Positions 38,601 through 43,140 of a stretch of DNA of 64,000 nt are shown one piece after another. The notes under the pieces are model-generated. The model saw nothing but the letters and a program-made list of their open reading frames with translations. It had not been told where the DNA came from and made no database searches. Origin of the DNA: Ampullaceana balthica (taxonomy: Eukaryota; Mollusca; Gastropoda; Lymnaeidae); contig CALYLW010000017.1 of NCBI GenBank assembly GCA_944989445.1, positions 1,808,001 through 1,872,000 on the forward strand, read 5' to 3'. Numbering within the stretch: position 1 is the stretch's first letter; the number at the start of each line of letters is the position of its first letter. The translations under genes were made by a program, and so were the position numbers.

Positions 38601-41321
38601 ATGAAAATTAAATCTAATTATAAACCTTTAAGTTTGAGAACCCACAAGAGAACATATGAAATTGTTACACTGAGTCGTTTGATGTTGACATCAAAGCATT
38701 TGTGATGTAACCGCAGCTCCGTTTGGTTCTCTCATGGAAGGAGTCGTAAAACCTTTTTGCCCGTTACCCCTATATATACAAGTTTATGCATGCGTTACCC
38801 CCCCCCCAACCCCCAGACTCTAGGTCCTGCTCACGTGACTCGGGGATTTGGGGAGCGTCTTTGCGAAAATGCTACTGGTGAGTTTGACAAGCATGACAAG
38901 TGTCTAAAAATGATTTGAATAGGATTATGTGTAGATATTTTAGGTCAAAACGACACGAAATATTCTTTTTCTTTAAAAGGGTAGGGGGGTAGGGAATCTA
39001 TTTGATAGAATTAAAAACGTTTTAAGTTTGATATAATTGTTCGATTGTTTTTTTTGTCAAACGCCCCTGGCCATTCTAGTCTTCTAGATCAGTGCTTCTC
39101 AAAGTGGTGGTCCGCGGACCGGTGCCGGTCCATGGGCCATCCGCTGCCGGTCCGCAGATGTTCTAAAAAAAAGGACAGAAAAAAATGTCAGTGCAGGGAA
39201 AATAGTGCACCGGTCCCTGGTGCAATGGAAAAAATTCCTGCTGGTCCACAATACTAAAAAGTTTGAGAAGCACTGTTCTAGATATAATGGTAAATGAGCC
39301 CATTTAAAATTAGTCAAGTATTCATTAACTTTATTGAATGCATCAAATTCTTTACATCGCAATCGAGAGGAGCCAAAACAACTTTTCTTCTTAGCTCAGC
39401 TTTTAAGGCATTAATTTTAAATATCACAGAAATGATACGTGATAAAGACAAGTCATGTAGATTAAGATTATTGTCACTCGTGTCAATATAAATGAAAGTA
39501 GGGTAGATTTGGGTGTCTTCATATAGTGTGTAGGTAAGAAATCTACATAGTTGTCAAATTTTTAAAAAAGCAATTTCTGGAAGGAACCGGTTTAATAATG
39601 GGCATATGTTCCAAACATACTCGTACACATGACCTATTTTTAATATATATAGTGGATTGTAGTGGATGTTATATGTCCCACATGAGTCTGCATTACCCCC
39701 AAGAATTTCCTTTTTGACCCCCAGTTCAGGTTATTTACCTCCGTTCGCCGACCTCTTTCTTACGTCAGTCAATTGAGGGATTGTTATTTTTAAATAATTA
39801 TTTTTCTAAACAAAGACGTTAACTGTGATGATTAATAGTCAATGTTTAATTTGTATGCATTAAAATAAAATATAAGCTAAGGATGTTAACACAGTTCGTT
39901 TTCTGAAGGCCGGTTAAACGTTTTTTAAAAAATGCTTCACGCGGGTTACGATATTACAATGTAGATCTTCACTAAATAAATAATAAATACTTAAATGACA
40001 ATAAAAGTGATTTGAAACATACTTATTTTCAAATAGAAAATAAAGTGTTTTTTTGGTAATTTTTTTTTGGTCAAAAATTGTGTGACGTCATTTATGGACT
40101 GCCCCTAAGCGCCCGCCCCACGTTTATATGCACCACACCCCACGTCTTTTTGTATGGTTGTGAGGCTTGGACGCTCACTGCAGACCTCCAAAGAAGAATC
40201 AATGCGCTGGAGATGAGATGTTTCAGAAAGATATTGAACATCCCCTACACAGCGCACATCACAAACGAAGCGGTCCGCAACACAATAAGTACTGTTATTG
40301 GCCCCTACGAGGACCTACTCACATCAATTAAAAAGAGGAAATTACGATGCTACGGACACGTGACAAGAAATGGAGGTCTCGCAAAAACTATATTGCAAGG
40401 CACAGTCCAGGGAGGAAGGAAAAGAGGCAGACAAAAGAAAAGATGGGAGGACGATATCAAAGAGTGGACCGGCCTGTCATTCAGCGACTCTCAAAGGGCA
40501 GCACAGGACCGGGACCAATGGCATGTGTTAGTGAGCAGTTCACGATGGTGCCCCAACGACCCAACAACGGGTTAAGGGATAGTTCAAGTTCAATACACAA
40601 ACTCTTTTGCCAAGGGGTGGGGGAGCATGGCAGTAAATGCTTTTAAACAACTAATTCTCAGGTAACATAAGCTAAACTTTCCCACATAAAACAAACAGAA
40701 TCATAATTTATTTTTTTATTGACGTTTCAGCCAATACGACTAAAAAAATCAAGGGAGTTAGTTTATTTGAGAAGTTTGAAAATGGTTGTAAGATATTATA
40801 TCATATATGAAAAATGGTATTTGACAAGATCATAATCAAGAGAAATTATTTTTTTCACTTGCACCTTATTGCAAATGACCATATGTACAACTATAAGTCA
40901 TGGTTAAAAAATATTTGAATATAATTTTCAACAGAACTATACATACCTGTTCACTGGGACCTCCAGGAAGAGGAGGGGGCGGCTCCTCTGGCAATGGCGG
41001 TTTTTCCTCGGGAGGAGGGAGTGTGGGTGGTACAGGGTTCACGGCTGCCATCATTCCCCCCATGGCATCATGAGAAAATCCAGGATGGGGAAACATTGTA
41101 GGAGCTGAATGAGGCCATGACTGACCCATCAGACCCATTGTCTGCAAACCTTGAAGGTTGCCTGGTTGCTGGCCCCAGGTTTGCTGGGGGAACTGACCTT
41201 GAAAGGGAATCTGTGGCTGAAACTGTGCCTGAAACTGTGCCTGTACTCCTGGAAACTGCATTATTTGTTGAGGGTGAATAGGAAAACCTGCCCCCCTTGC
41301 TTGAACATTCCAGTTAAACAT
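10233..41321 (-). CDS. YLPM1: YLPM1 (ZAP3) gene, complete coding span, 20 coding exons
   Basis: Nuclear YLP-motif protein; in mammals it binds protein phosphatase 1 and nucleic-acid complexes. Twenty coding exons could be joined with GT/AG borders and matching phases: 41321-40947, 33597-33505, 33352-33187, 30366-30256, 25486-22941, 20234-20088, 19380-19256, 19049-18943, 18594-18457, 18077-17408, 16667-16574, 16198-16087, 15688-15569, 15021-14845, 14675-14592, 14430-14347, 13907-13824, 11105-11057, 10778-10651, 10388-10233. Total is 5,565 nt (1,854 aa) after discounting one extra base in exon 12. Domain order: Pro/Gln-rich N-terminus, Trp-rich helix (KDQFSQYLKQWQTY, like vertebrate YLPM1), RG/RGG exon, DPY/RD-rich region, P-loop domain with GLPGSGK and LDDYF, and C-terminal RVRWADLEEKK. 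The family match is strongest over the last 350 residues. Anything odd: the Walker A codons are frameshifted in this assembly. The 5' UTR is probably spliced from near 43130. Confidence 0.93.
10651..10778 (-). CDS. YLPM1: YLPM1 coding exon 19
   Basis: Acceptor CCTCTTCAG, donor AGA|GTAAGC, phase 1 to 0. It encodes DKLDGIRVSKKHIQEHQSL and NEYLQLDQMDDEY, then ESLPGKKR. It matches vertebrate LDKLDGLR...DYLQLPDDYD...SEPGKKR. The open frame extends upstream and downstream into the introns, but homology fixes both borders. Confidence 0.92.
11057..11105 (-). CDS. YLPM1: YLPM1 coding exon 18 (49 nt)
   Basis: Tiny exon with acceptor TTTTAACAG and donor CTTG|GTAGGT, phase 0 to 1. It encodes IYEKSKWELDTSEETL, matching vertebrate IPKSKWEMDTSEAKL. 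It is too short for ORF-length filters and is supported by homology and phase. Confidence 0.9.
12109..12125. repeat. short (AG)n run
   Basis: Simple AG repeat in the 2.7-kb YLPM1 intron 17 (11106-13823). Apart from this run and the MITE at 13562, that intron shows nothing recognisable. Confidence 0.9.
13562..13751. mobile_element. hAT MITE family 2, copy 2
   Basis: CAATGTTCCCTCTAAGG at the left and TTAAAGGAAACATTG at the right, with the interior GCTGTG...CTGCTGCGC shared with 3534-3708. Target duplication is degenerate. It lies in YLPM1 intron 17, just after exon 17. Confidence 0.72.
13824..13907 (-). CDS. YLPM1: YLPM1 coding exon 17: acidic linker
   Basis: Acceptor TTATCCAG, donor GGG|GTAAAT, phase 0, 28 codons: VVMEDTEPENKDTEKKEDEE then EEEQPAGG. 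It is the counterpart of the EEQKEEKKDAEEEE linker in vertebrates. A hAT-like miniature element sits just downstream in the intron (13562-13751). Confidence 0.9.
14347..14430 (-). CDS. YLPM1: YLPM1 coding exon 16
   Basis: Acceptor TTCCCCCAG, donor GAG|GTAACA, phase 0, 28 codons: VKKNWEPLPSHYIKLDLRW and ILQEDSIPE. It corresponds to the vertebrate HWE-AP-H-MRLDIRSLLQD segment, the end of the P-loop domain. Confidence 0.93.
14592..14675 (-). CDS. YLPM1: YLPM1 coding exon 15
   Basis: Acceptor TTGTTTCAG, donor AAG|GTAGTT, phase 0, 28 codons: VYVGEIKTDISTCIQRNIHN then WTEWDIEK. It matches the EVYLAEM...NIHGR segment that follows in vertebrate YLPM1. Confidence 0.93.
14845..15021 (-). CDS. YLPM1: YLPM1 coding exon 14: P-loop domain core
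   Basis: Acceptor TTTTTAG, donor CAG|GTATGG, phase 0, 59 codons. It encodes VMEYEYEQALEEAYRQSL and KKTVDDGFFPFIILDATNEK, ending in FWSYAKSKGFQ. It is nearly collinear with vertebrate YLPM1 (MEYEYE...FKKTLDDGFFPFIILDAIND). Confidence 0.96.
15569..15688 (-). CDS. YLPM1: YLPM1 coding exon 13: P-loop domain, LDDYF motif
   Basis: Acceptor TTCCACAG, donor AAG|GTGAGT, phase 0, 40 codons. It encodes EKETSNGGSAPRMLCLDDYF and DKEVIDPDSGKKVKKK. This matches the highly conserved LSLDDYF...DPDSGKKVKKK block of vertebrate YLPM1. The DD pair is a likely Mg/nucleotide-coordinating element of this kinase-like fold. Confidence 0.95.
16087..16198 (-). CDS. YLPM1: YLPM1 coding exon 12: Walker A (P-loop), frame broken by one base
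   Basis: Acceptor TTGACCAG, donor AGG|GTAAGT. Reading from the phase-0 acceptor gives IEDLLCPPARDSRPPQIVTI then IRGLPGSGK, the family P-loop. The next codons should be T-Y-V-S-K-L-I-R, as in vertebrate GKTHVAKLIR. However, the run at 16110-16115 has six A (minus strand) where five are needed, so the frame is lost to a stop. Exon length is 112 nt where both flanking phases demand 111. A homopolymer error, an indel allele, or use of an internal GTATGT donor just after the run (in frame, losing that helix) are the options. Confidence 0.85.
16574..16667 (-). CDS. YLPM1: YLPM1 coding exon 11
   Basis: Acceptor GTCCACAG, donor AAA|GTAAGT, phase 2 to 0. It encodes RDRFPRGLSPAPLSPSR then a Thr/Ser-rich linker ending TSEIVK. 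It links the disordered half to the P-loop domain. Confidence 0.83.
17408..18077 (-). CDS. YLPM1: YLPM1 coding exon 10: RD/GRG-rich
   Basis: Acceptor CTGAACAG, donor GAGAG|GTTAGT, phase 1 to 2. It begins GRSDWPIEKEYNAKDWG and continues as an Arg/Asp/Ser/Gly-rich disordered tract with many RD, SRS and GRG motifs, similar in character to the RDRD-rich part of vertebrate YLPM1. The opposite-strand frame at 17472-17846 is a shadow. Confidence 0.88.
18457..18594 (-). CDS. YLPM1: YLPM1 coding exon 9: second IDYGHG motif
   Basis: Acceptor TTGACACAG, donor AGAG|GTAATA, phase 1 to 1. It encodes SYQPAEVIDYGHGQSSEP, so the PAE-x-IDYGHG block of exon 8 is repeated. The two exons have compatible phases, consistent with local exon duplication. 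Confidence 0.83.
18943..19049 (-). CDS. YLPM1: YLPM1 coding exon 8: first IDYGHG motif
   Basis: Acceptor TCATCTAG, donor AAAT|GTATGT, phase 2 to 1. It encodes RYAGIPSRFDQLLERKPF and PAESIDYGHGGVDKEKK. Vertebrate YLPM1 has a single VDYGHG motif at a comparable place. Confidence 0.83.
19256..19380 (-). CDS. YLPM1: YLPM1 coding exon 7: DPY/Tyr-rich
   Basis: Acceptor TTTTCAG, donor GATAG|GTGAGA, phase 0 to 2. The peptide PYLPYPRDPYGDPYL followed by repeated RDPY/KYGYDR units is a Tyr/Asp/Arg-rich low-complexity region, like the RDRD/YDR-rich middle of vertebrate YLPM1. Confidence 0.85.
19455..19545 (+). repeat. retroposon 3'-tail-like repeat
   Basis: AATTTATATAGCACAGTAGC then CCAGCAACAAGCTGG is shared with 49250-49345. 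Such TATATAG(C/T)GCAGT tails are common at the 3' ends of invertebrate SINE/LINE copies. Confidence 0.5.
19794..19995. mobile_element. hAT MITE family 3 (CAGGGGTCTCCAAAC)
   Basis: 202-bp element with termini CAGGGGTCTCCAAAC / GTTTGGAGACCCC and a perfect 8-bp duplication ATCTAAAT at 19786-19793 and 19996-20003. It lies in the YLPM1 intron between exons 6 and 7. Confidence 0.88.
20088..20234 (-). CDS. YLPM1: YLPM1 coding exon 6
   Basis: Acceptor TTATTTAG, donor AAG|GTAGGT, phase 0, 49 codons. It encodes DPVDAPKSSALLGRPRG and EPDAKRAKFLPDCGIDEDD. The basic KRAKF patch could serve as a nuclear localisation signal; this is inference only. Confidence 0.85.
20398..20447 (+). repeat. left arm of foldback inverted repeat
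   Basis: This arm (GATTTACTTTGTAATTTATA...CTATTCTCAATC) is the reverse complement of 21765-21808 with small indels. The two arms bracket the Helitron at 20489-21561. Confidence 0.75.
20489..21561 (+). mobile_element. non-autonomous Helitron, copy 1
   Basis: Begins TCTATATATATAATTCTCTT after an A. Ends with the hairpin GCGGCGTATGCTACGCCGC, then GGGGCGTCTAG before a T, i.e. the A|TC...hairpin...CTAG|T Helitron signature. 1,073 bp, no Rep/helicase. It has a tRNA-like module inside and an internal inverted copy of its own 3' hairpin at about 21038-21058. Relatives: 47969-48972 and 49801-50473. Confidence 0.85.
20790..20862 (+). pseudogene. tRNA-like module in Helitron copy 1
   Basis: TAGTGTACTGGTTAGCATG resembles a D arm/A box and GGTTCAAGCCCCAG a T arm/B box. 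The anticodon arm is degraded (loop CTCATAC). By comparison with the copy at 50198 it derives from tRNA-Val. Confidence 0.65.
21765..21808 (-). repeat. right arm of foldback inverted repeat
   Basis: GATTGAGAATAGAGA...ATTACAAAGTAAATC, inverted partner of 20398-20447. From 21809 to 22940 the intron is AT-rich with no recognised content. Confidence 0.75.
22941..25486 (-). CDS. YLPM1: YLPM1 coding exon 5: giant RG/RGG-rich exon
   Basis: A 2,546-nt exon (acceptor CGCCAG, donor CTT|GTAAGT). It opens with NHPNKDQFSQYLKQWQTYEQ, a predicted helical Trp segment, then a charged helix (EARRSSIEEQKKIIEEKL), a Gly/Asn/Pro-rich area, an acidic GEEDMNLDEEEEDSGGG patch and about 500 residues of RG, RGR and RGG motifs. 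Residues from 24240 down to 24000 are near-tandem GGEFQMGR/GGEFQRGR units. RGG tracts usually bind RNA and are arginine-methylated. The RGG expansion is much heavier than I know for vertebrate YLPM1. Antisense open frames here are shadows of this composition. Confidence 0.93.
25692..26293. mobile_element. Tigger/pogo-like MITE, 602 bp
   Basis: Termini CAGTCGGACCTCGCTAAGTC / GACTTAGCGAGGTCCAACTG flanked by TA at 25690-25691 and 26294-26295, typical of Tc1/mariner-pogo. No transposase seen. It lies in the YLPM1 intron between exons 4 and 5. Confidence 0.87.
26435..27845. mobile_element. Tigger/pogo-like element, 1.4 kb (copy with nested hAT remnant)
   Basis: Termini CAGTCGAAACCGGTTAAGTC and (inverted) CAGTCGAACCCACTTACCTC, with TA flanks. 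Near the left end, GCGTTAAT|TAGTGATGGGACGA (26571-26592) is one end of a hAT insertion also found at the same site in the copy at 30740. The right hAT end is lost here. Confidence 0.8.
27876..28200 (-). repeat. 60-bp minisatellite, distal part
   Basis: Roughly five 60-bp units; each minus-strand unit holds ATCAAAGTAAGTTGGCAG and CAAGTAAGTCAATGG, i.e. two GTAAGT donor-like motifs. The array continues at 30097 after a 1.9-kb hAT insertion and abuts the donor of YLPM1 exon 4. Confidence 0.92.
28201..30096. mobile_element. non-autonomous hAT, 1.9 kb, inserted in the minisatellite
   Basis: Ends TAGGCCTGTCAA / TTGACAGCCCTA (one mismatch) with a perfect 8-bp duplication CTGGTAAT at 28193-28200 and 30097-30104. 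Both ends carry subterminal CGGGTACCCG palindromes, probably transposase-binding repeats. No transposase frame. It hosts a second hAT at 29089-29340. Confidence 0.9.
29089..29340. mobile_element. hAT MITE family 1, nested copy
   Basis: CAGTGCTTCTCAAAATTG...ACTTTGAGAAGCACTG, flanked by CTATAACC / CTATGACC (7 of 8). It sits inside the 28201-30096 hAT. Confidence 0.85.
30097..30256 (-). repeat. 60-bp minisatellite, part touching the exon 4 donor
   Basis: Two and a half units run directly into the exon 4/intron border. The real border AATCAAA|GTAAGTTGACAG is itself the last unit's sequence. Confidence 0.92.
30256..30366 (-). CDS. YLPM1: YLPM1 coding exon 4: Trp-rich helical segment
   Basis: Encodes DPALLAELEKVN then FMEQYKQWKQQYDDWREQNQ. 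With exon 5 it aligns to the vertebrate YLPM1 helical segment containing HKDQLQEYEKQWKTW. The donor AAA|GTAAGTTGA is phase 1. Two in-frame acceptors exist: exon start 30366 (used here) or 30387, which would add VFNRLKP. The donor lies at the edge of a tandem 60-bp repeat whose units copy this splice border. Confidence 0.83.
30740..32640. mobile_element. Tigger/pogo-like element, copy 3, with nested hAT
   Basis: Left end CTGTGGGGCCCGCTTAAGTC after TA. The interior is shared with 26435-27845 (AAACCAATATGG, GAGAAAATGCAAAGACAAAG). The right terminus has decayed into GT/TA repeats near 32630. A remnant end AATCGGTTCAGCCCTA of another hAT-like repeat is at 32262-32277. Confidence 0.7.
30873..31340. 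mobile_element. nested hAT MITE (TAGTGATGGGACGA)
   Basis: 468-bp element with ends TAGTGATGGGACGA / TCGTCCCATCACTA (the right end reads TTTTTCGTCCCATCACTA) and flanks ACGTTAAT / GCGTTAAT (7 of 8). Confidence 0.8.
32633..32695. repeat. (TA)n microsatellite
   Basis: Pure TA run preceded by (GT)n. The YIYIYIY frame across it is an artefact. Confidence 0.97.
33187..33352 (-). CDS. YLPM1: YLPM1 coding exon 3: proline-rich
   Basis: Acceptor TATCTTAG, donor CCAG|GTGAAT, phase 0 to 1. It begins TQFVHGNNQFRGPPYPN and passes into a PPPPHFPPPAPPPEPEEP stretch. Proline-rich segments of this kind are typical of the YLPM1 N-terminal half. Confidence 0.8.
33505..33597 (-). CDS. YLPM1: YLPM1 coding exon 2
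   Basis: Acceptor TTTCTCAG and donor AAT|GTAATG, phase 0 to 0, 31 codons. It encodes PPLPPQEPSKP then KTKSKWDQPTKENLQN. The KSKW(D/G) motif also appears in vertebrate YLPM1. The donor is non-ideal but the reading continues correctly into exon 3. Confidence 0.8.
34654..34930 (-). mobile_element. tRNA-derived SINE, 277 bp, minus orientation
   Basis: Flanked by a perfect 13-bp duplication TTATCTTTAGCAG (34641-34653, 34931-34943). On the minus strand a tRNA-like head (GGCGCTGTGGTTGAATGGCA, B-box-like GGTTTGAATCTTG) is followed by a body with GGTACCCGATATCAGTTGGG. It lies in YLPM1 intron 1. Confidence 0.83.
35786..35931. mobile_element. hAT MITE family 2, copy 3
   Basis: CAATGTTTCCCTCTAAAG...TTAAAGGGAACATTG, flanks CTGTCAAG / CTGTTGAG (6 of 8). 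It is related to 3534-3708 and 13562-13751. Confidence 0.75.
36254..36340. repeat. 19-bp tandem repeat
   Basis: About 4.5 copies of CTATGGTTACTATGGTAAA. Confidence 0.93.
37100..37555. repeat. interspersed family B, short inverted copy
   Basis: Runs from AAATCCCTTATATTAACTTC to GTCTCATATATAAGGGATTT. The phrase TTTCAGATCGATCGAA-GTAC with a trailing AATTAAATTAATGCA recurs at about 37270, 37750 and 37955, so 37240-38000 is a decayed tandem of related pieces. Confidence 0.5.
38339..40105. mobile_element. Harbinger-like non-autonomous element, 1.8 kb
   Basis: Ends GGGGCCATCCATAAATGACG / (inverted) GGGGCAGTCCATAAATGACG, flanked by TAA at both sides (38336-38338, 40106-40108), as in PIF/Harbinger. 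No transposase seen. It contains the hAT MITE at 39090. Confidence 0.78.
39090..39275. mobile_element. hAT MITE family 1, copy nested in Harbinger-like element
   Basis: 186 bp, CAGTGCTTCTCAAAGTGG...GTTTGAGAAGCACTG, perfect 8-bp duplication TTCTAGAT. It is the same length as the copy at 2599 but in opposite orientation. A partial copy end is at 38540. Confidence 0.9.
40141..40575 (+). pseudogene. non-LTR retrotransposon reverse transcriptase, C-terminal fragment
   Basis: An intact frame reads HVFLYGCEAWTLTADLQRRI then RCFRKILNIPYTAHITNEAV, and later GGRKRGRQKKRWEDDIKEW. This is the conserved C-terminal tail found after the RT fingers/palm of RTE/ingi/jockey-type LINEs (LYG-E-WT...RR...R...GH..R). 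The RT catalytic region is absent: a 5'-truncated copy adjoining the Harbinger-like element. Confidence 0.87.
40947..41321 (-). CDS. YLPM1: YLPM1 coding exon 1: Pro/Gln-rich N-terminus
   Basis: ATG at 41321 opens 125 codons beginning MFNWNVQARGAGF, rich in Q, F, P and M and ending in a PPPEEKPP/PPPPLPGG stretch. The donor is CAG|GTATGT, phase 0. The next joined exon begins PPLPPQEPSKP, so the proline-rich context continues. Low-complexity composition is typical of YLPM1 N-termini. The start is chosen because it is the first in-frame ATG of this exon. An alternative upstream start near 43135 cannot be excluded. Confidence 0.85.
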
Positions 41322-41712
41322 TGTCTCAGATGGATTTTATGTACACAATGTGAACGTTAAATACTATCTATTTCATAGAAATGATGAGAAAAATGTATAA
41401 CTTTAATTGTAACTAACATGTTCTTTCTAGATCTCCATCATCTTTTGAGCACATCTCCATTATTTTAAAGGAAAAAGACCTGTCAGAAAAGAAAAATAGT
41501 ATAATAAATACTGATCAAAAATATTTTCTAACGCCTTCTGTGAAATCTTACAAAACCTACTTTGGACTACAATTATCTGAGATGGTTTAATATAATTTAA
41601 ACACATATAATATAAAAAATATATGGTATATGAGAATTCTTTTCAACAAGTTTGACACAAGACACAAGTCACATTAACTAGACAAGTCAAGATCATAATC
41701 ACAAAGGAAAGT

Positions 41713-42286
41713 GTTATCCCCAGAATTCTGCGAATAATTTTCAACGTTATCCCCAGAATTCTGAGAATAACGTTGAACGTTATCCCCAGAATTCTGTGAA
41801 TGACTCTCGACGTTAATAGGCTCAGGGCTTCTGATTTTCTTCCACATGTAGGATCATTTATTTTTAATATTAATATAGCATAGGGTATTAGTACTATTAG
41901 TAGTAGTAGTACTAGTAGTGTTAGCAATATCGGCAGTATATGTCAGTTGCGCCGCTACCAAGGTCACAGTGGGGTGAACGTGCAATAACAAAAGGTTTAA
42001 AATAGAATTATTTTTTTTTAAATTAAAAAATGATTCCCCATCTAAAAATCGAACCCTTAAAAAAATTAAAAATTAATTAAAAAAAAAGTATTTCCACAAG
42101 CGAAAATCGAACCCTGTACCACAACGTTAACTGTCATTTCACTCTACCTTGCGGCCACAAAGAGATGATGGATTTAGACTTAGAGTTTTTTAAGGTAACG
42201 GTATAGAGACCCTGGGTCCGAATAGCCACAGAATTCTGGGGACTGGGGATAACGTTGAAAATTATTCGCAGAATTCTGGGGATAAC
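41713..42286. mobile_element. inverted-repeat MITE in YLPM1 5' intron
   Basis: 574 bp; 44-bp inverted ends with GTTATCCCCAGAATTCTG at left and its reverse complement at right. Each end also holds a second inner copy, and CAGAATTCTG is itself a palindrome. No clear target duplication, so the class is unassigned. Confidence 0.75.
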
Positions 42287-43120
42287 CACTCCTAATCACA
42301 AAAGTCTTAGTCTAAGCCTACACTTCAGACTTCAGTTTCAGCTACGACTACAGTAATTACTGTTGTATACTCAGACTGTATAGGCTAGATAAAAAGCTAT
42401 TAATAAATCAGAATTAGTATAGTATTATTATTAACGGCTTAACTTTAACTGCAAGATTTAAGGCACTGACTAACTAAGTTTTAAAATGCATAGGAATAAA
42501 CTATAGCCTAAATCATTATATAAAACATTGTTGTTTTTAACTTTGAGTTTTTCTTTAGTACTCAGCAACTCTGCTTGCAAGCAGCAGAAATGTCATTATT
42601 ATCAGACTCAAACTGTCTGCTAGCTGAGTTAAACTTAGACGTAGAGTGTATCATAATCATAGTCATAGTGTATGTTAAACAACAAAATATATAAATTTTA
42701 AAAAAACACACAAAAAAACGGTATTGCATTGTAAGTTAGTTAGACAGCTATAATATATATTATATATGTACAAATCTTAGTCTAAGTATGTCTATATTAT
42801 AGTGGTAGACTACATTAAATAGATTTTAAGTCTAAGTCACGACCAAGTAAGTACTACTCCTAGTACTGGTAGTAGTATTGTAGTATTGTAGTAGGTGAAG
42901 TCAGTCAGTAAGTTAGTAAGTAAGTTTAGTAAGTCATGTTGTTTTGAATTGTTGGTCACACCGTCTAAGATCAAAACTTATCTTAATATAAGTGATCACA
43001 TTACACAAAAAATAACTTTTGCTTAGATAATAGTTTTATTTTTCAACTCACCCACCAAACAAAAACTGTTAAATTAACCAACAATGTGAACTATGTTTTA
43101 TTACAGCGATAACTTAACGC

Positions 43121-43140
43121 GTTTGTTTCCGCCATGTTGA
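43121..43140 (-). promoter_or_regulatory. possible YLPM1 5' end: YY1-like AACATGGCGGAAAC box
   Basis: The minus strand reads CAACATGGCGGAAACAAACG, matching the YY1/initiator-type AA-ATGGCGG motif seen at many metazoan promoters, with an ETS-like GGAA. It lies 1.8 kb upstream of the YLPM1 ATG in sequence far more GC- and CpG-rich than its surroundings. It could mark the TSS and a non-coding first exon, or a short first coding exon (MAETNALSYRC) with a GTAATA donor. Inference only. Confidence 0.4.
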
